Source: Lacipirellula parvula
GTDB taxonomy: Bacteria > Planctomycetota > Planctomycetia > Pirellulales > Lacipirellulaceae
DNA length: 64,000 nucleotides
NCBI RefSeq assembly: GCF_009177095.1
Contig: NZ_AP021861.1
Location: 3,144,501-3,208,500, forward strand
Direction of reading: 5' to 3'
The notes beneath the pieces are model-generated. The model was not told where the DNA came from. It did not search any database and saw nothing but the letters and a program-made list of their open reading frames with translations. The translations under genes and the position numbers were made by a program. This document shows, piece by piece, positions 43,916-51,264 of the stretch. Within the stretch, counting starts at the first letter, position 1; each line of letters begins with the position of its first letter.

Positions 43916-45835
43916 ATGAGGACGACGCTCCAATCCTGGCGCTGGTGGACGATGGCAATGTTGTTTGCCATCTGCGGCGCCGGTGTTGGCGGAGTTCGCT
44001 TCGCGGCGGCCCAAGAGGCGCCGCCGGCCGTCGATGGCGCGCCCGCGACTGATCCTGCTGCGGCGACCGGCAGCGACGAAAGCCTCGCGCAGATTGAGGC
44101 CCGGTTGGCCGAGCGCTTCGCCCGTTTGGAAACGCTCGTCGAACGGCAGGCCGAACTTTCGCGCGGCACGCAGCCGCGGCGGGCGACCCTGTTGCGGCAG
44201 CTGATCACGCAGAGCCGCTCGCGAGACGTCAACGGGCAATTCAACAAGGTAATCGCGGCGCTCGAGCAAGAGAGCTTCTCGTCGGCGATCGACGGGCAGG
44301 CCTCGCTCGAGACCGAACTGAACAAGTTGCTCGAACTGCTCCTGCAAGAAGATCGCGACCGGCAGATCGACTCCGAACGGAAGCGGGTGAGCCGTTACCT
44401 GCAAGACGTCAACCGCCTCATCCGGCTGCAGCGCGGCGTGAAGGCTCGCACCGATGGCGGCGACGACGACGAGGAACTCTCGAAGGATCAGCAAGCGGTC
44501 GGCGACAAGACCGACAAGCTGGGCGACGAAATTGAAGACTCGGAGAAGACGGCTGCTCAAAAGGCGGCCGAGTCGCGAGAGTCGGGTGAGAAGGACAGCG
44601 AGTCGCCGCCGAGCGAATCTGGCGAATCGGAATCGCAAGCTGAGTCTGAGTCGAAGGGCGAAGAGGGCAAGCAGAGCAAATCGAGCGAGGGGAAGGAATC
44701 GTCCAAGTCGGACGAAGCGGAGAAGTCTGAGGAGTCGAGCGAAGAAGAATCGAACGAAGGCAAGCCGTCCGACGACGATTCGAAGGAAGAGAGCAAGCCG
44801 AGCGATTCTAAGCAGAGCGAAAGCAAGCCAAGCGACGGGGAATCGAAGCCGAGCGAGTCGGGTGAATCGGAATCGAGCGAGAGCCAACCGAGCGAAAGTC
44901 AGCCCAGCGAGGGACAGCCGAGTCAAAGCAAGCCGAGCCAAGGTTCGCCGTCGGAACAACAGCCGGGGCAGTCGGGAGAGCAATCGCCTCAGAATGGCGA
45001 GCAGCCGCCGGACAACCCGATGCAGCGGGCCGCGCAAAAGCTCCGGCATGCGCAGCAGCGGATGGCTGAGGCCCAGAAAAAGCTCGAAGAATCGCAGCGT
45101 GACGGCGCCGTCGAAGAGCAATCGAAGGCGGTCGAGGAACTCGAACAAGCGAAGGCCGAGCTCGAGCGGATTCTGCGGCAGCTGCGCGAGGAAGAGCTTG
45201 AGCGGATGCTTGTGCTGCTCGAAGCCCGGTTCCGCAAAATGCTCGACGAGCAGATCGAGGTTTACGACGAGACGAAGAAGCTCGACGCCGCGTCGCAAAA
45301 GGCGCCCTCGCACGAGCTGGAAATCGCCAGCGGCCGGCTCGCGCGTAAGGAGACCTTGATCGTCCGCGAGGCTGATCGGGCGCTCGTGCTGCTGCGCGAA
45401 GATGGGACTTCAACGGCGTTCCCCGAAGCGATCGAGCAGGCTCGTGACGATATGGAGTCGATTGCCGAGCGATTGCGCGAGACGCGCGTCGACCTCATTA
45501 CGCAAGGTCTGGAAGAGGACGTCATTGCGGCGCTCGAGGAAACGCTCGCCGCGTTGCAGCAGGCCCTCAAAGATTTGCGCGAGCAGAAGCAGCAGGGCCA
45601 ACCGCAGCAAGGCGGGGGCGAGCCGGGCGAGAAGCCGCTGGTCGACCAGTTGGCGGAACTGCGGATGATTCGCTCGCTGCAGGTGCGCGTCAACAAGCGG
45701 ACCCAGCAGTATGGCGCGATGATCGAAGGGGAGCAGGCCGAGGATACGGACCTGATCGAGGCGATTGAAGGCTTGGCGGTGCGGCAGCAGAAAATCTTCC
45801 AAGCCACGCGCGAACTGAACACAAAGGAAGACTGA
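43916..45835 (+). CDS. Exported Ser/Glu/Lys-rich low-complexity coiled-coil protein
   Basis: This 639-aa protein has a signal peptide (WWTMAMLFAICGAGVGGVRF, to AAAQ). A helical region (about 55-205) comes first. About 160 residues of Ser, Glu, Lys, Pro and Gln follow (about 210-370; pattern SKPSESGESESSES). Long coiled coils occupy about 370-560 (AAQKLRHAQQRMAEAQKKLE and LERILRQLREEELERMLVLL) with a final helical domain. The disordered linker is probably extracytoplasmic. The next start codon overlaps its stop (TGATG), so the two are translationally coupled. No enzymatic motif is seen. Confidence 0.8.
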   Translation: MRTTLQSWRWWTMAMLFAICGAGVGGVRFAAAQEAPPAVDGAPATDPAAATGSDESLAQIEARLAERFARLETLVERQAELSRGTQPRRATLLRQLITQSRSRDVNGQFNKVIAALEQESFSSAIDGQASLETELNKLLELLLQEDRDRQIDSERKRVSRYLQDVNRLIRLQRGVKARTDGGDDDEELSKDQQAVGDKTDKLGDEIEDSEKTAAQKAAESRESGEKDSESPPSESGESESQAESESKGEEGKQSKSSEGKESSKSDEAEKSEESSEEESNEGKPSDDDSKEESKPSDSKQSESKPSDGESKPSESGESESSESQPSESQPSEGQPSQSKPSQGSPSEQQPGQSGEQSPQNGEQPPDNPMQRAAQKLRHAQQRMAEAQKKLEESQRDGAVEEQSKAVEELEQAKAELERILRQLREEELERMLVLLEARFRKMLDEQIEVYDETKKLDAASQKAPSHELEIASGRLARKETLIVREADRALVLLREDGTSTAFPEAIEQARDDMESIAERLRETRVDLITQGLEEDVIAALEETLAALQQALKDLREQKQQGQPQQGGGEPGEKPLVDQLAELRMIRSLQVRVNKRTQQYGAMIEGEQAEDTDLIEAIEGLAVRQQKIFQATRELNTKED

Positions 45836-46908
45836 TGGACGCGCTGCGCGACATTCGCCGGTTCGTACTGGCCGCCTGCTGCGGGATCGCCGCGCTGGCG
45901 CCGACGATGGCGTTTGCGCAAGTCGATTTTGAAGCGAGCTGGGACGCCCCCACTTATCCGGTGGTGCGCGAGGAGGTGCTTGCGTGGCTTGAGCAGAGCG
46001 ATCTGAACCGCGTTGAGGCGGCGAGCGTTCGCAAACTGTGGCCCGCGAAGCCGCCCGAAGAGCTTGACTCCAGCCAGATGCTCGATTTGGCGGCGGCTTC
46101 GTTCGCGGCTTCGTCCGAAGATGCGGCGAAGCTCGTCGCGACGTGCAACGCGGCCTATAAGGGGCCGGCGGTTGCCGAACCGGAGTGGCTGGCCGACGCC
46201 GAGGTGCCGCTGCTCGTGCGTCACAACTTGCGGCTTTATTACGCGCGGTGGCTCGCGCAGTACGGGCTTTACGACGAGGTGCTCCACCAGATCGGCGATT
46301 TGCGGCCCGACGAAGTGATCGACCCCGCGTCGCTCTTGTTCTATCAAATGGTCGCGTACCACCAGTTGGTGCAGCCCGACGAAGCGCGGTCGGCGATGGT
46401 GCAGTTGATGGAGCACGACGATTCGCTGCCGCGGCGATTCTTGCAAGTGGCGCAATTGGTGGAACGCGATTTGGCGGGGCTCGAGGACGAATCGCTCGAC
46501 CACATCGCGCGTCGGATGCACGACATTCGCCGCCGACTGGCCTACGGCCGGGCGGGCGATCAGGTGCAGAAGATCGAGCAGGGCGTGCTCGATTCGCTCG
46601 ACAAGATGATCAAGGATCTCGAAGACCAACAACAGCAGCAACAGCAATCGTCTTCGTCGTCGAGCGGCGGCCAACCGCAACAGGGCTCCCAGCCGATGCA
46701 AGACAGCGGCCTCGCCGAGGCGAAGCCGGGGATGCAAGCGGAACGCCGCGACATCGGCGACAAGTCGGGCTGGGGCGATCTGCCGCCGAAAGAGCGCGAG
46801 CAGGCGCTGCAGCAAATTGGCCGCGAGTTTCCGGCCCACTACCGCGAGTTGGTTGAGCAATATTTCCGTGAGCTCGCCAACGAGCAGGCCATGCCCGCCG
46901 ACAAATAA
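45835..46908 (+). CDS. Exported helical protein with Gln/Ser linker
   Basis: This 357-aa protein has a signal peptide (FVLAACCGIAALAPTMAFA). A helical, TPR-like domain (about 35-255) contains WLEQSDLNRVEAASVRKLW and HNLRLYYARWLAQYGLYDE. A homopolymeric Gln then Ser linker (about 263-280) follows, with a C-terminal region ending HYRELVEQYFRELANEQ. AAGGAAG lies 5 nt upstream of the ATG, which overlaps the preceding stop. It is part of the co-directional MoxR cluster. Function unknown. Confidence 0.78.
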   Translation: MDALRDIRRFVLAACCGIAALAPTMAFAQVDFEASWDAPTYPVVREEVLAWLEQSDLNRVEAASVRKLWPAKPPEELDSSQMLDLAAASFAASSEDAAKLVATCNAAYKGPAVAEPEWLADAEVPLLVRHNLRLYYARWLAQYGLYDEVLHQIGDLRPDEVIDPASLLFYQMVAYHQLVQPDEARSAMVQLMEHDDSLPRRFLQVAQLVERDLAGLEDESLDHIARRMHDIRRRLAYGRAGDQVQKIEQGVLDSLDKMIKDLEDQQQQQQQSSSSSSGGQPQQGSQPMQDSGLAEAKPGMQAERRDIGDKSGWGDLPPKEREQALQQIGREFPAHYRELVEQYFRELANEQAMPADK

Positions 46909-46956
46909 TCGAAGACTCGCGTTTTCCGTTCCGACACTCCGACGAACAACTACCGC

Positions 46957-48183
46957 ATGACGCCTTGGTTCGCATTACTCGCCGCACTGCTCGCCGTCTC
47001 GGGGGATGAGGCGTCGTTGACGACGCTCGATGGGCAGACGATCAGCGGCGTCGTTTCGGCGTGGGATGGGACGGAGCTGACGATCGACGCTGCTGACGGC
47101 GACCAAAAATTAGCGACCGATGCGATCATGGACGTCGCGTGGAAGCGGGAACCGAGCGCTGGCCCAACGCTGCGCGTGGCGGAACTCGTCGATGGCTCGC
47201 GGCTGGCGTTCGAAGAGTTCACGATTGCCAAACGGACAGCGACGTTCCAGTTGCCGGGACAGCAAGCGAAGGTGGAAGTCCCCACGGCGCGGATCAAACG
47301 CATTGAGCTCGTCGCGGCGAGCGAACCGCTCGCGAAGATGCTCGCGGAGATCGAACAGAAGCAACCTGCCGGCGACTCGCTGGTGATCGTCAAAGGCGAG
47401 GCGATGGACTACCTGTCGGGCGTCGTTGAAGACGTCACCGCGCAGCAGGCTGACTTTCGCTGGGATGGCGAGAAGGTGCCGGTGAAGCTGTCGAAGATCG
47501 CCGCCATCGTCTTTTATCATGCGAAGGAAGCGGCGCTGCCCGAGGCGCTCTGTCGAGTGTCATTCACCAATGGCAGCGTTGTCGTTGCGCGGCAAGCGCA
47601 ACTCGAAAAGCAGCAGCTGCAACTGAAGTCACTCGGCGGCGTCGATGTTGAATTCCCGTTCGACCAAGTGGCCCGCATCGATTTCTCATCCGGGAAGATC
47701 GCCTACCTCAGCGACCTTAAGCCGGCGACGAGCCGTTGGACTCCGCGGGTGGCGCTGCCGGCAGACGCGAAGCTGATCGCCAGTTTTGGTGCGCCGCGGC
47801 AGAACGTGGCGTTCGACGGTTCGCAGCTGTCGCTGTTGTGGGACGACGACCCCGTGCCGGCTCGCCGCGACGTGCGGACCTACTCGCGCGGGCTGGCAGT
47901 GCGGAGCCGGACGGAACAGACGTATCTCGTTCCCGAGGGGATGACGCGGTTTGCCGTGACGGCGGGGATCGACCCGGCCACGGCGGGGCAGGGGAACGTC
48001 GCCCTTGAGATCCGCGGGGATGACCGGATTCTATGGGAAGGGACGATTGACGGGGGGGGACCTCCGGTCGAGATCGACGTAGAATTGCAGGCGGCGCGCC
48101 GGTTGCAGTTGGTCGTCGACTATGGCGATAACCTCGATTACGGCGATCGCCTTCACCTGATCGAGGCTCGCTTCATCAAATGA
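46957..48183 (+). CDS. Exported protein with C-terminal NPCBM-like domain
   Basis: This 408-aa protein has a short signal peptide (MTPWFALLAALLAVSGDEA). Three Sm/SH3-like beta repeats follow (LTTLDGQTISGVVSAWDGTE, then VKGEAMDYLSGVVEDVTAQQ and CRVSFTNGSVVVARQAQL), each followed by a short helical join. The C-terminal NPCBM-type carbohydrate-binding-like domain (about 280-407) shows YSRGLAVRSRTEQTYLVPEG, RFAVTAGID and LHLIEARF. I infer binding to sugar or envelope polymers. The stop overlaps the ATG of the protease gene (ATGA). Confidence 0.8.
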   Translation: MTPWFALLAALLAVSGDEASLTTLDGQTISGVVSAWDGTELTIDAADGDQKLATDAIMDVAWKREPSAGPTLRVAELVDGSRLAFEEFTIAKRTATFQLPGQQAKVEVPTARIKRIELVAASEPLAKMLAEIEQKQPAGDSLVIVKGEAMDYLSGVVEDVTAQQADFRWDGEKVPVKLSKIAAIVFYHAKEAALPEALCRVSFTNGSVVVARQAQLEKQQLQLKSLGGVDVEFPFDQVARIDFSSGKIAYLSDLKPATSRWTPRVALPADAKLIASFGAPRQNVAFDGSQLSLLWDDDPVPARRDVRTYSRGLAVRSRTEQTYLVPEGMTRFAVTAGIDPATAGQGNVALEIRGDDRILWEGTIDGGGPPVEIDVELQAARRLQLVVDYGDNLDYGDRLHLIEARFIK

Positions 48184-49958
48184 ATTGCTATCACCCGATC
48201 TTGATCGCCGCCTCGCTGTTGTGCAGCGCTGCCGCGGTGCGCGGCGCCGTGACGCCCGATCCGGCCGTCCTTAAGGCGGAGGATGAGCGGGCGGAGGCGA
48301 TCGCCAAGGCCTCGGCCGCGACGGTGGCGGTGTTCGACGGTTCGGGCGGCGGGGGCGGTTCGGGGGTGTTGATTTCCCCTGACGGCTTCGCGGTGACGAA
48401 CTTCCACGTGACCGCTCCCTGCGGCGCCGCGATGAAGTGCGGGCTCAACGACGGTAAGCTCTACGACGCCGTTATCGTCGGCATCGATCCGGTGGGCGAC
48501 GTGGCCCTCATTCAGCTCTTAGGCCGCGATGACTTCCCGGTCGCCGAGATCGGCGACAGCGATCAGGTGCGTGTCGGCGACTGGTGCTTTGCTGCCGGCA
48601 ATCCGTTTTTGCTGGCGGACGATTTTACGCCCTCGATTAGCTACGGGCTGGTGTCGGGAACGCACCGTTACCAGTACCCGGCCGGCACGCTGCTCGAGTA
48701 CACCGACTGTATTCAAACCGACGCGGCGATCAATCCGGGAAATTCGGGCGGGCCGCTGTTTGACGCCAAGGGACGGCTCATCGGCATCAACGGTCGCGGC
48801 TCGTTCGAGAAGCGCGGCCGCGTGAACGTCGGCGTCGGTTACGCGATCTCAGTCAATCAGGTGATGCGGTTCGTGCCGATGCTGAAGAGCGGCCGGATCG
48901 TCGACCATGCGACGCTCGGCGCGACAGTGTCGACTGACAAGGGATCGGTCGTCGTCGACGACATTCTGGAAACGAGCGACGCCTTCCGCCGCGGCTTGCA
49001 ATATGGCGACAGCATCGTTCGCTTCGCCGATCGCGAGATCTCGACGGCGAACGCACTTAAAAATGTGCTCGGCGTCTACCCCAGCGGGTGGCGGGCGCCG
49101 CTGACGTATCGCCGCAACGGTCAAGCGTTCAGCACTCAGGTGCGGCTGATGGGCGTGCACGACGAAGCGGAGCTGATCGAGCTCGTGCAGAGCGAGGAAG
49201 AGCAACCGAGCGGCCATCCGGGCGATCCGCAGGAGAAGCCGAAGGATGAAGGCCCCAAGCTGCCAATTCCGCAGCTGGAAGGGTTGCTCAAGAAGAAAAA
49301 GATGCCGCCAGCGGTGGTGCAGCGCTACGAAGCTCGCCGCGGGTACGCGAATTATTGGTACAACGAGCAGGCGCAAGAGCGGCTCTGGACGAATTACGTC
49401 GATCGGAGCGCCATTGCCGATCTTGGCTACGACTGGCGCGTTGGCGGCAAGGTTGAAACTGGCGGCGTGTTCCAATTGGTCACCTCGGCGAACCGTTCGG
49501 AATTAACGCTGCCGTCAGGCCACTCGGGCGCGATCTTCAACGGCGACGTTGCGGCGCAACTTAGCCCGCCGCGATCAGGCGGCTTGCTGCTAGCGATCAA
49601 CGCCTGGCAGCGGTTCATTGACAAAGGCCTGCACCGCTTCGGCGAGATCTACTACCTCGGCAAACTGCCGCACGGGCCCGACGGGACGCCGGAAGACTGT
49701 CTCGTCGGTTACTTCGAAGGAATGGAGACGCGGTTCTTCTTCGCAGAAGATTCGGGCGATCTAACTGGCATCGAGCTCTTCTCGGCGGACGACGCCGATC
49801 CGTGCGAATTGAGCTTTAGCGATTTCAAGGATATCCAAGGACGGCGATTGCCGACGCGTTGGCTCGTGCAGCACGGCGACGGCGTCTTTGCCGAATTGGC
49901 GATTGAGCAGTGGGACGTCGGCCAGGCCCCGAGCGGTCCGCAGGATGGAGCCAACTAG
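48180..49958 (+). CDS. S1C (HtrA/Deg-like) serine protease with PDZ domain, active triad
   Basis: This 592-aa exported protein has a signal peptide to about residue 22 (AAVRGA). A trypsin-like S1C domain carries an intact triad: His76 in VTNFHVTA, Asp107 in DPVGDVALIQL and Ser189 in NPGNSGGPL. A PDZ domain follows (about 250-325; VVDDILETSDAFRRGLQYGD and SIVRFADREI). A unique C-terminal domain of about 200 residues (VQRYEARRGYANYWYNEQ to the end) completes it. It overlaps the upstream gene by 4 bp. It is the only member of the following protease-like trio that can be catalytic. Confidence 0.9.
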   Translation: MNCYHPILIAASLLCSAAAVRGAVTPDPAVLKAEDERAEAIAKASAATVAVFDGSGGGGGSGVLISPDGFAVTNFHVTAPCGAAMKCGLNDGKLYDAVIVGIDPVGDVALIQLLGRDDFPVAEIGDSDQVRVGDWCFAAGNPFLLADDFTPSISYGLVSGTHRYQYPAGTLLEYTDCIQTDAAINPGNSGGPLFDAKGRLIGINGRGSFEKRGRVNVGVGYAISVNQVMRFVPMLKSGRIVDHATLGATVSTDKGSVVVDDILETSDAFRRGLQYGDSIVRFADREISTANALKNVLGVYPSGWRAPLTYRRNGQAFSTQVRLMGVHDEAELIELVQSEEEQPSGHPGDPQEKPKDEGPKLPIPQLEGLLKKKKMPPAVVQRYEARRGYANYWYNEQAQERLWTNYVDRSAIADLGYDWRVGGKVETGGVFQLVTSANRSELTLPSGHSGAIFNGDVAAQLSPPRSGGLLLAINAWQRFIDKGLHRFGEIYYLGKLPHGPDGTPEDCLVGYFEGMETRFFFAEDSGDLTGIELFSADDADPCELSFSDFKDIQGRRLPTRWLVQHGDGVFAELAIEQWDVGQAPSGPQDGAN

Positions 49959-51264
49959 CGTGACGGAAGTTCGCCATCAATTCTCGCGGCTGCTGTTGGC
50001 TGCGCTCGTCGCGACGAGCGCGCCGCTGGCGACGTTGGTTACTCATGCGAACGCCCACGCCGCTTCGTTTCAAGAAACGATCCGCGATGTGCAGCGGAAG
50101 GTCGTAAAGATCTACGGCGCCGGCGGGATGAAGGAGTTGGAGGCTTATCAAACGGGCATCCTCATCTCCGGCGATGGGCATGTCCTCACGGTGCAGAGCT
50201 ACGTGCTCGACACCGACGACCTGGCGGTGGTGCTCGACGACGGCCGGAAGTTCAAGGCCGAGGTTTTGGGCGTCGACCCGGTCCGCGAACTGGCCGTGCT
50301 GAAGCTGCCGATCGAGGCCGATGCGCTGCCGCATTTTGATTTGAACGCGGCGCCGCTCGCGAAGGTAGGCGAGCGGGTGCTGGCGGCGAGCAATTTGTTC
50401 AATATCGCCGGCGGCGACGAGCCGGTGAGCGTGCTGCAAGGCGTCGTGAGCGGCATCGCGCCGCTCGACGCCCGTCGCGGCGCGCATCAGGCGAGTTTCC
50501 ACGGCAACGTTTACATCGTCGATGCGGCCGCAAATAACCCCGGCGCGGCCGGCGGCGCCCTGGTGAATTGGCGGGGGCAACTTGTCGGGCTGCTCGGTAA
50601 AGAGCTGCGGAGTCGTTCGACTGGCGCGTGGCTGCACTATGCGATCCCGGTCGATCAGTTCGTCGCTTCCGTGGAAACAATGGAAGCGGGGCGGACGATC
50701 GACGCCGACGATGAAGCGGCGCCGAAGGCGAGCGATCCGCTGACGCTAGCGGCGGTGGGGATCGTGCTGGTTCCCGATATTTTGCCGCGGACGCCGCCGT
50801 ATATTGATTCGGTCGTCGCTGGTTCGGCGGCGGAGCGGGCCGGCTTGCGGCCTGACGATTTGCTGGTGTTCGTCGAAGGCGAGCCGACTTCTTCGTGCTC
50901 GGTGGTTGCCGAGCAGTTTGGCCGTCGTGAGAGTTTTGACGATGTTCGGATTTCCGTGCTGCGCGACGGCAAGCTCGTCGAAGCGACGCTAAACGCTGAG
51001 GAAGCTGTAGAAGAGCCTGCGGACGAGGCATCGCTCGATGATTCCGACGAGGCGATGGCGGAAGAGGAGCCAACGGCCTCCGATGACGCCGACGCTGGCT
51101 CGCCTGACGAGAGTGATGGTGAGACCGACGCTGAAGCGACTGTCGACGGTGAAAAGCCTGCCGCGGACGATGATGATACGTCGCCAAGCGAAGATGCAAG
51201 CGAAAGCGGCGCCAGCGACGCTGAGGATGCCGACTCTGACCAACTTGATGTTCCTACTGAGTGA
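49945..51264 (+). CDS. S1C-protease-fold pseudoenzyme with PDZ domain and acidic tail
   Basis: This 439-aa exported protein has a leader (LLLAALVATSAPLATLVTHA, to AHAA). Its fold aligns with the upstream protease, but the triad is gone: His is Ser85 (GHVLTVQSYV), Asp is Glu115 (DPVRELAVLKL) and Ser is Ala202 (NPGAAGGAL). A PDZ domain follows (PYIDSVVAGSAAERAGLRPD, DLLVFVEGE), then a tail of about 90 residues rich in Asp, Glu, Ser and Ala. The start is ATG 49945 or the GTG at 49960 (GGAG 9 nt upstream); both give the same mature protein. It is probably a binding or regulatory partner of the active protease (inference). Confidence 0.85.
   Translation: MEPTSVTEVRHQFSRLLLAALVATSAPLATLVTHANAHAASFQETIRDVQRKVVKIYGAGGMKELEAYQTGILISGDGHVLTVQSYVLDTDDLAVVLDDGRKFKAEVLGVDPVRELAVLKLPIEADALPHFDLNAAPLAKVGERVLAASNLFNIAGGDEPVSVLQGVVSGIAPLDARRGAHQASFHGNVYIVDAAANNPGAAGGALVNWRGQLVGLLGKELRSRSTGAWLHYAIPVDQFVASVETMEAGRTIDADDEAAPKASDPLTLAAVGIVLVPDILPRTPPYIDSVVAGSAAERAGLRPDDLLVFVEGEPTSSCSVVAEQFGRRESFDDVRISVLRDGKLVEATLNAEEAVEEPADEASLDDSDEAMAEEEPTASDDADAGSPDESDGETDAEATVDGEKPAADDDDTSPSEDASESGASDAEDADSDQLDVPTE

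Noticed and set aside
43889-45313. Long minus-strand open frame (474 codons), very Leu/Arg-rich
   Set aside because: Mirror of the Ser/Glu low-complexity region of the plus-strand gene.
45262-46860. Long minus-strand open frame (532 codons)
   Set aside because: Antisense of two well-supported plus-strand genes; composition typical of GC-rich shadow frames.
51038-51247. Upstream extension of the third S1C-like gene
   Set aside because: The first 70 codons overlap the acidic tail of the upstream gene in another frame; the signal peptide begins after the ATG at 51248.
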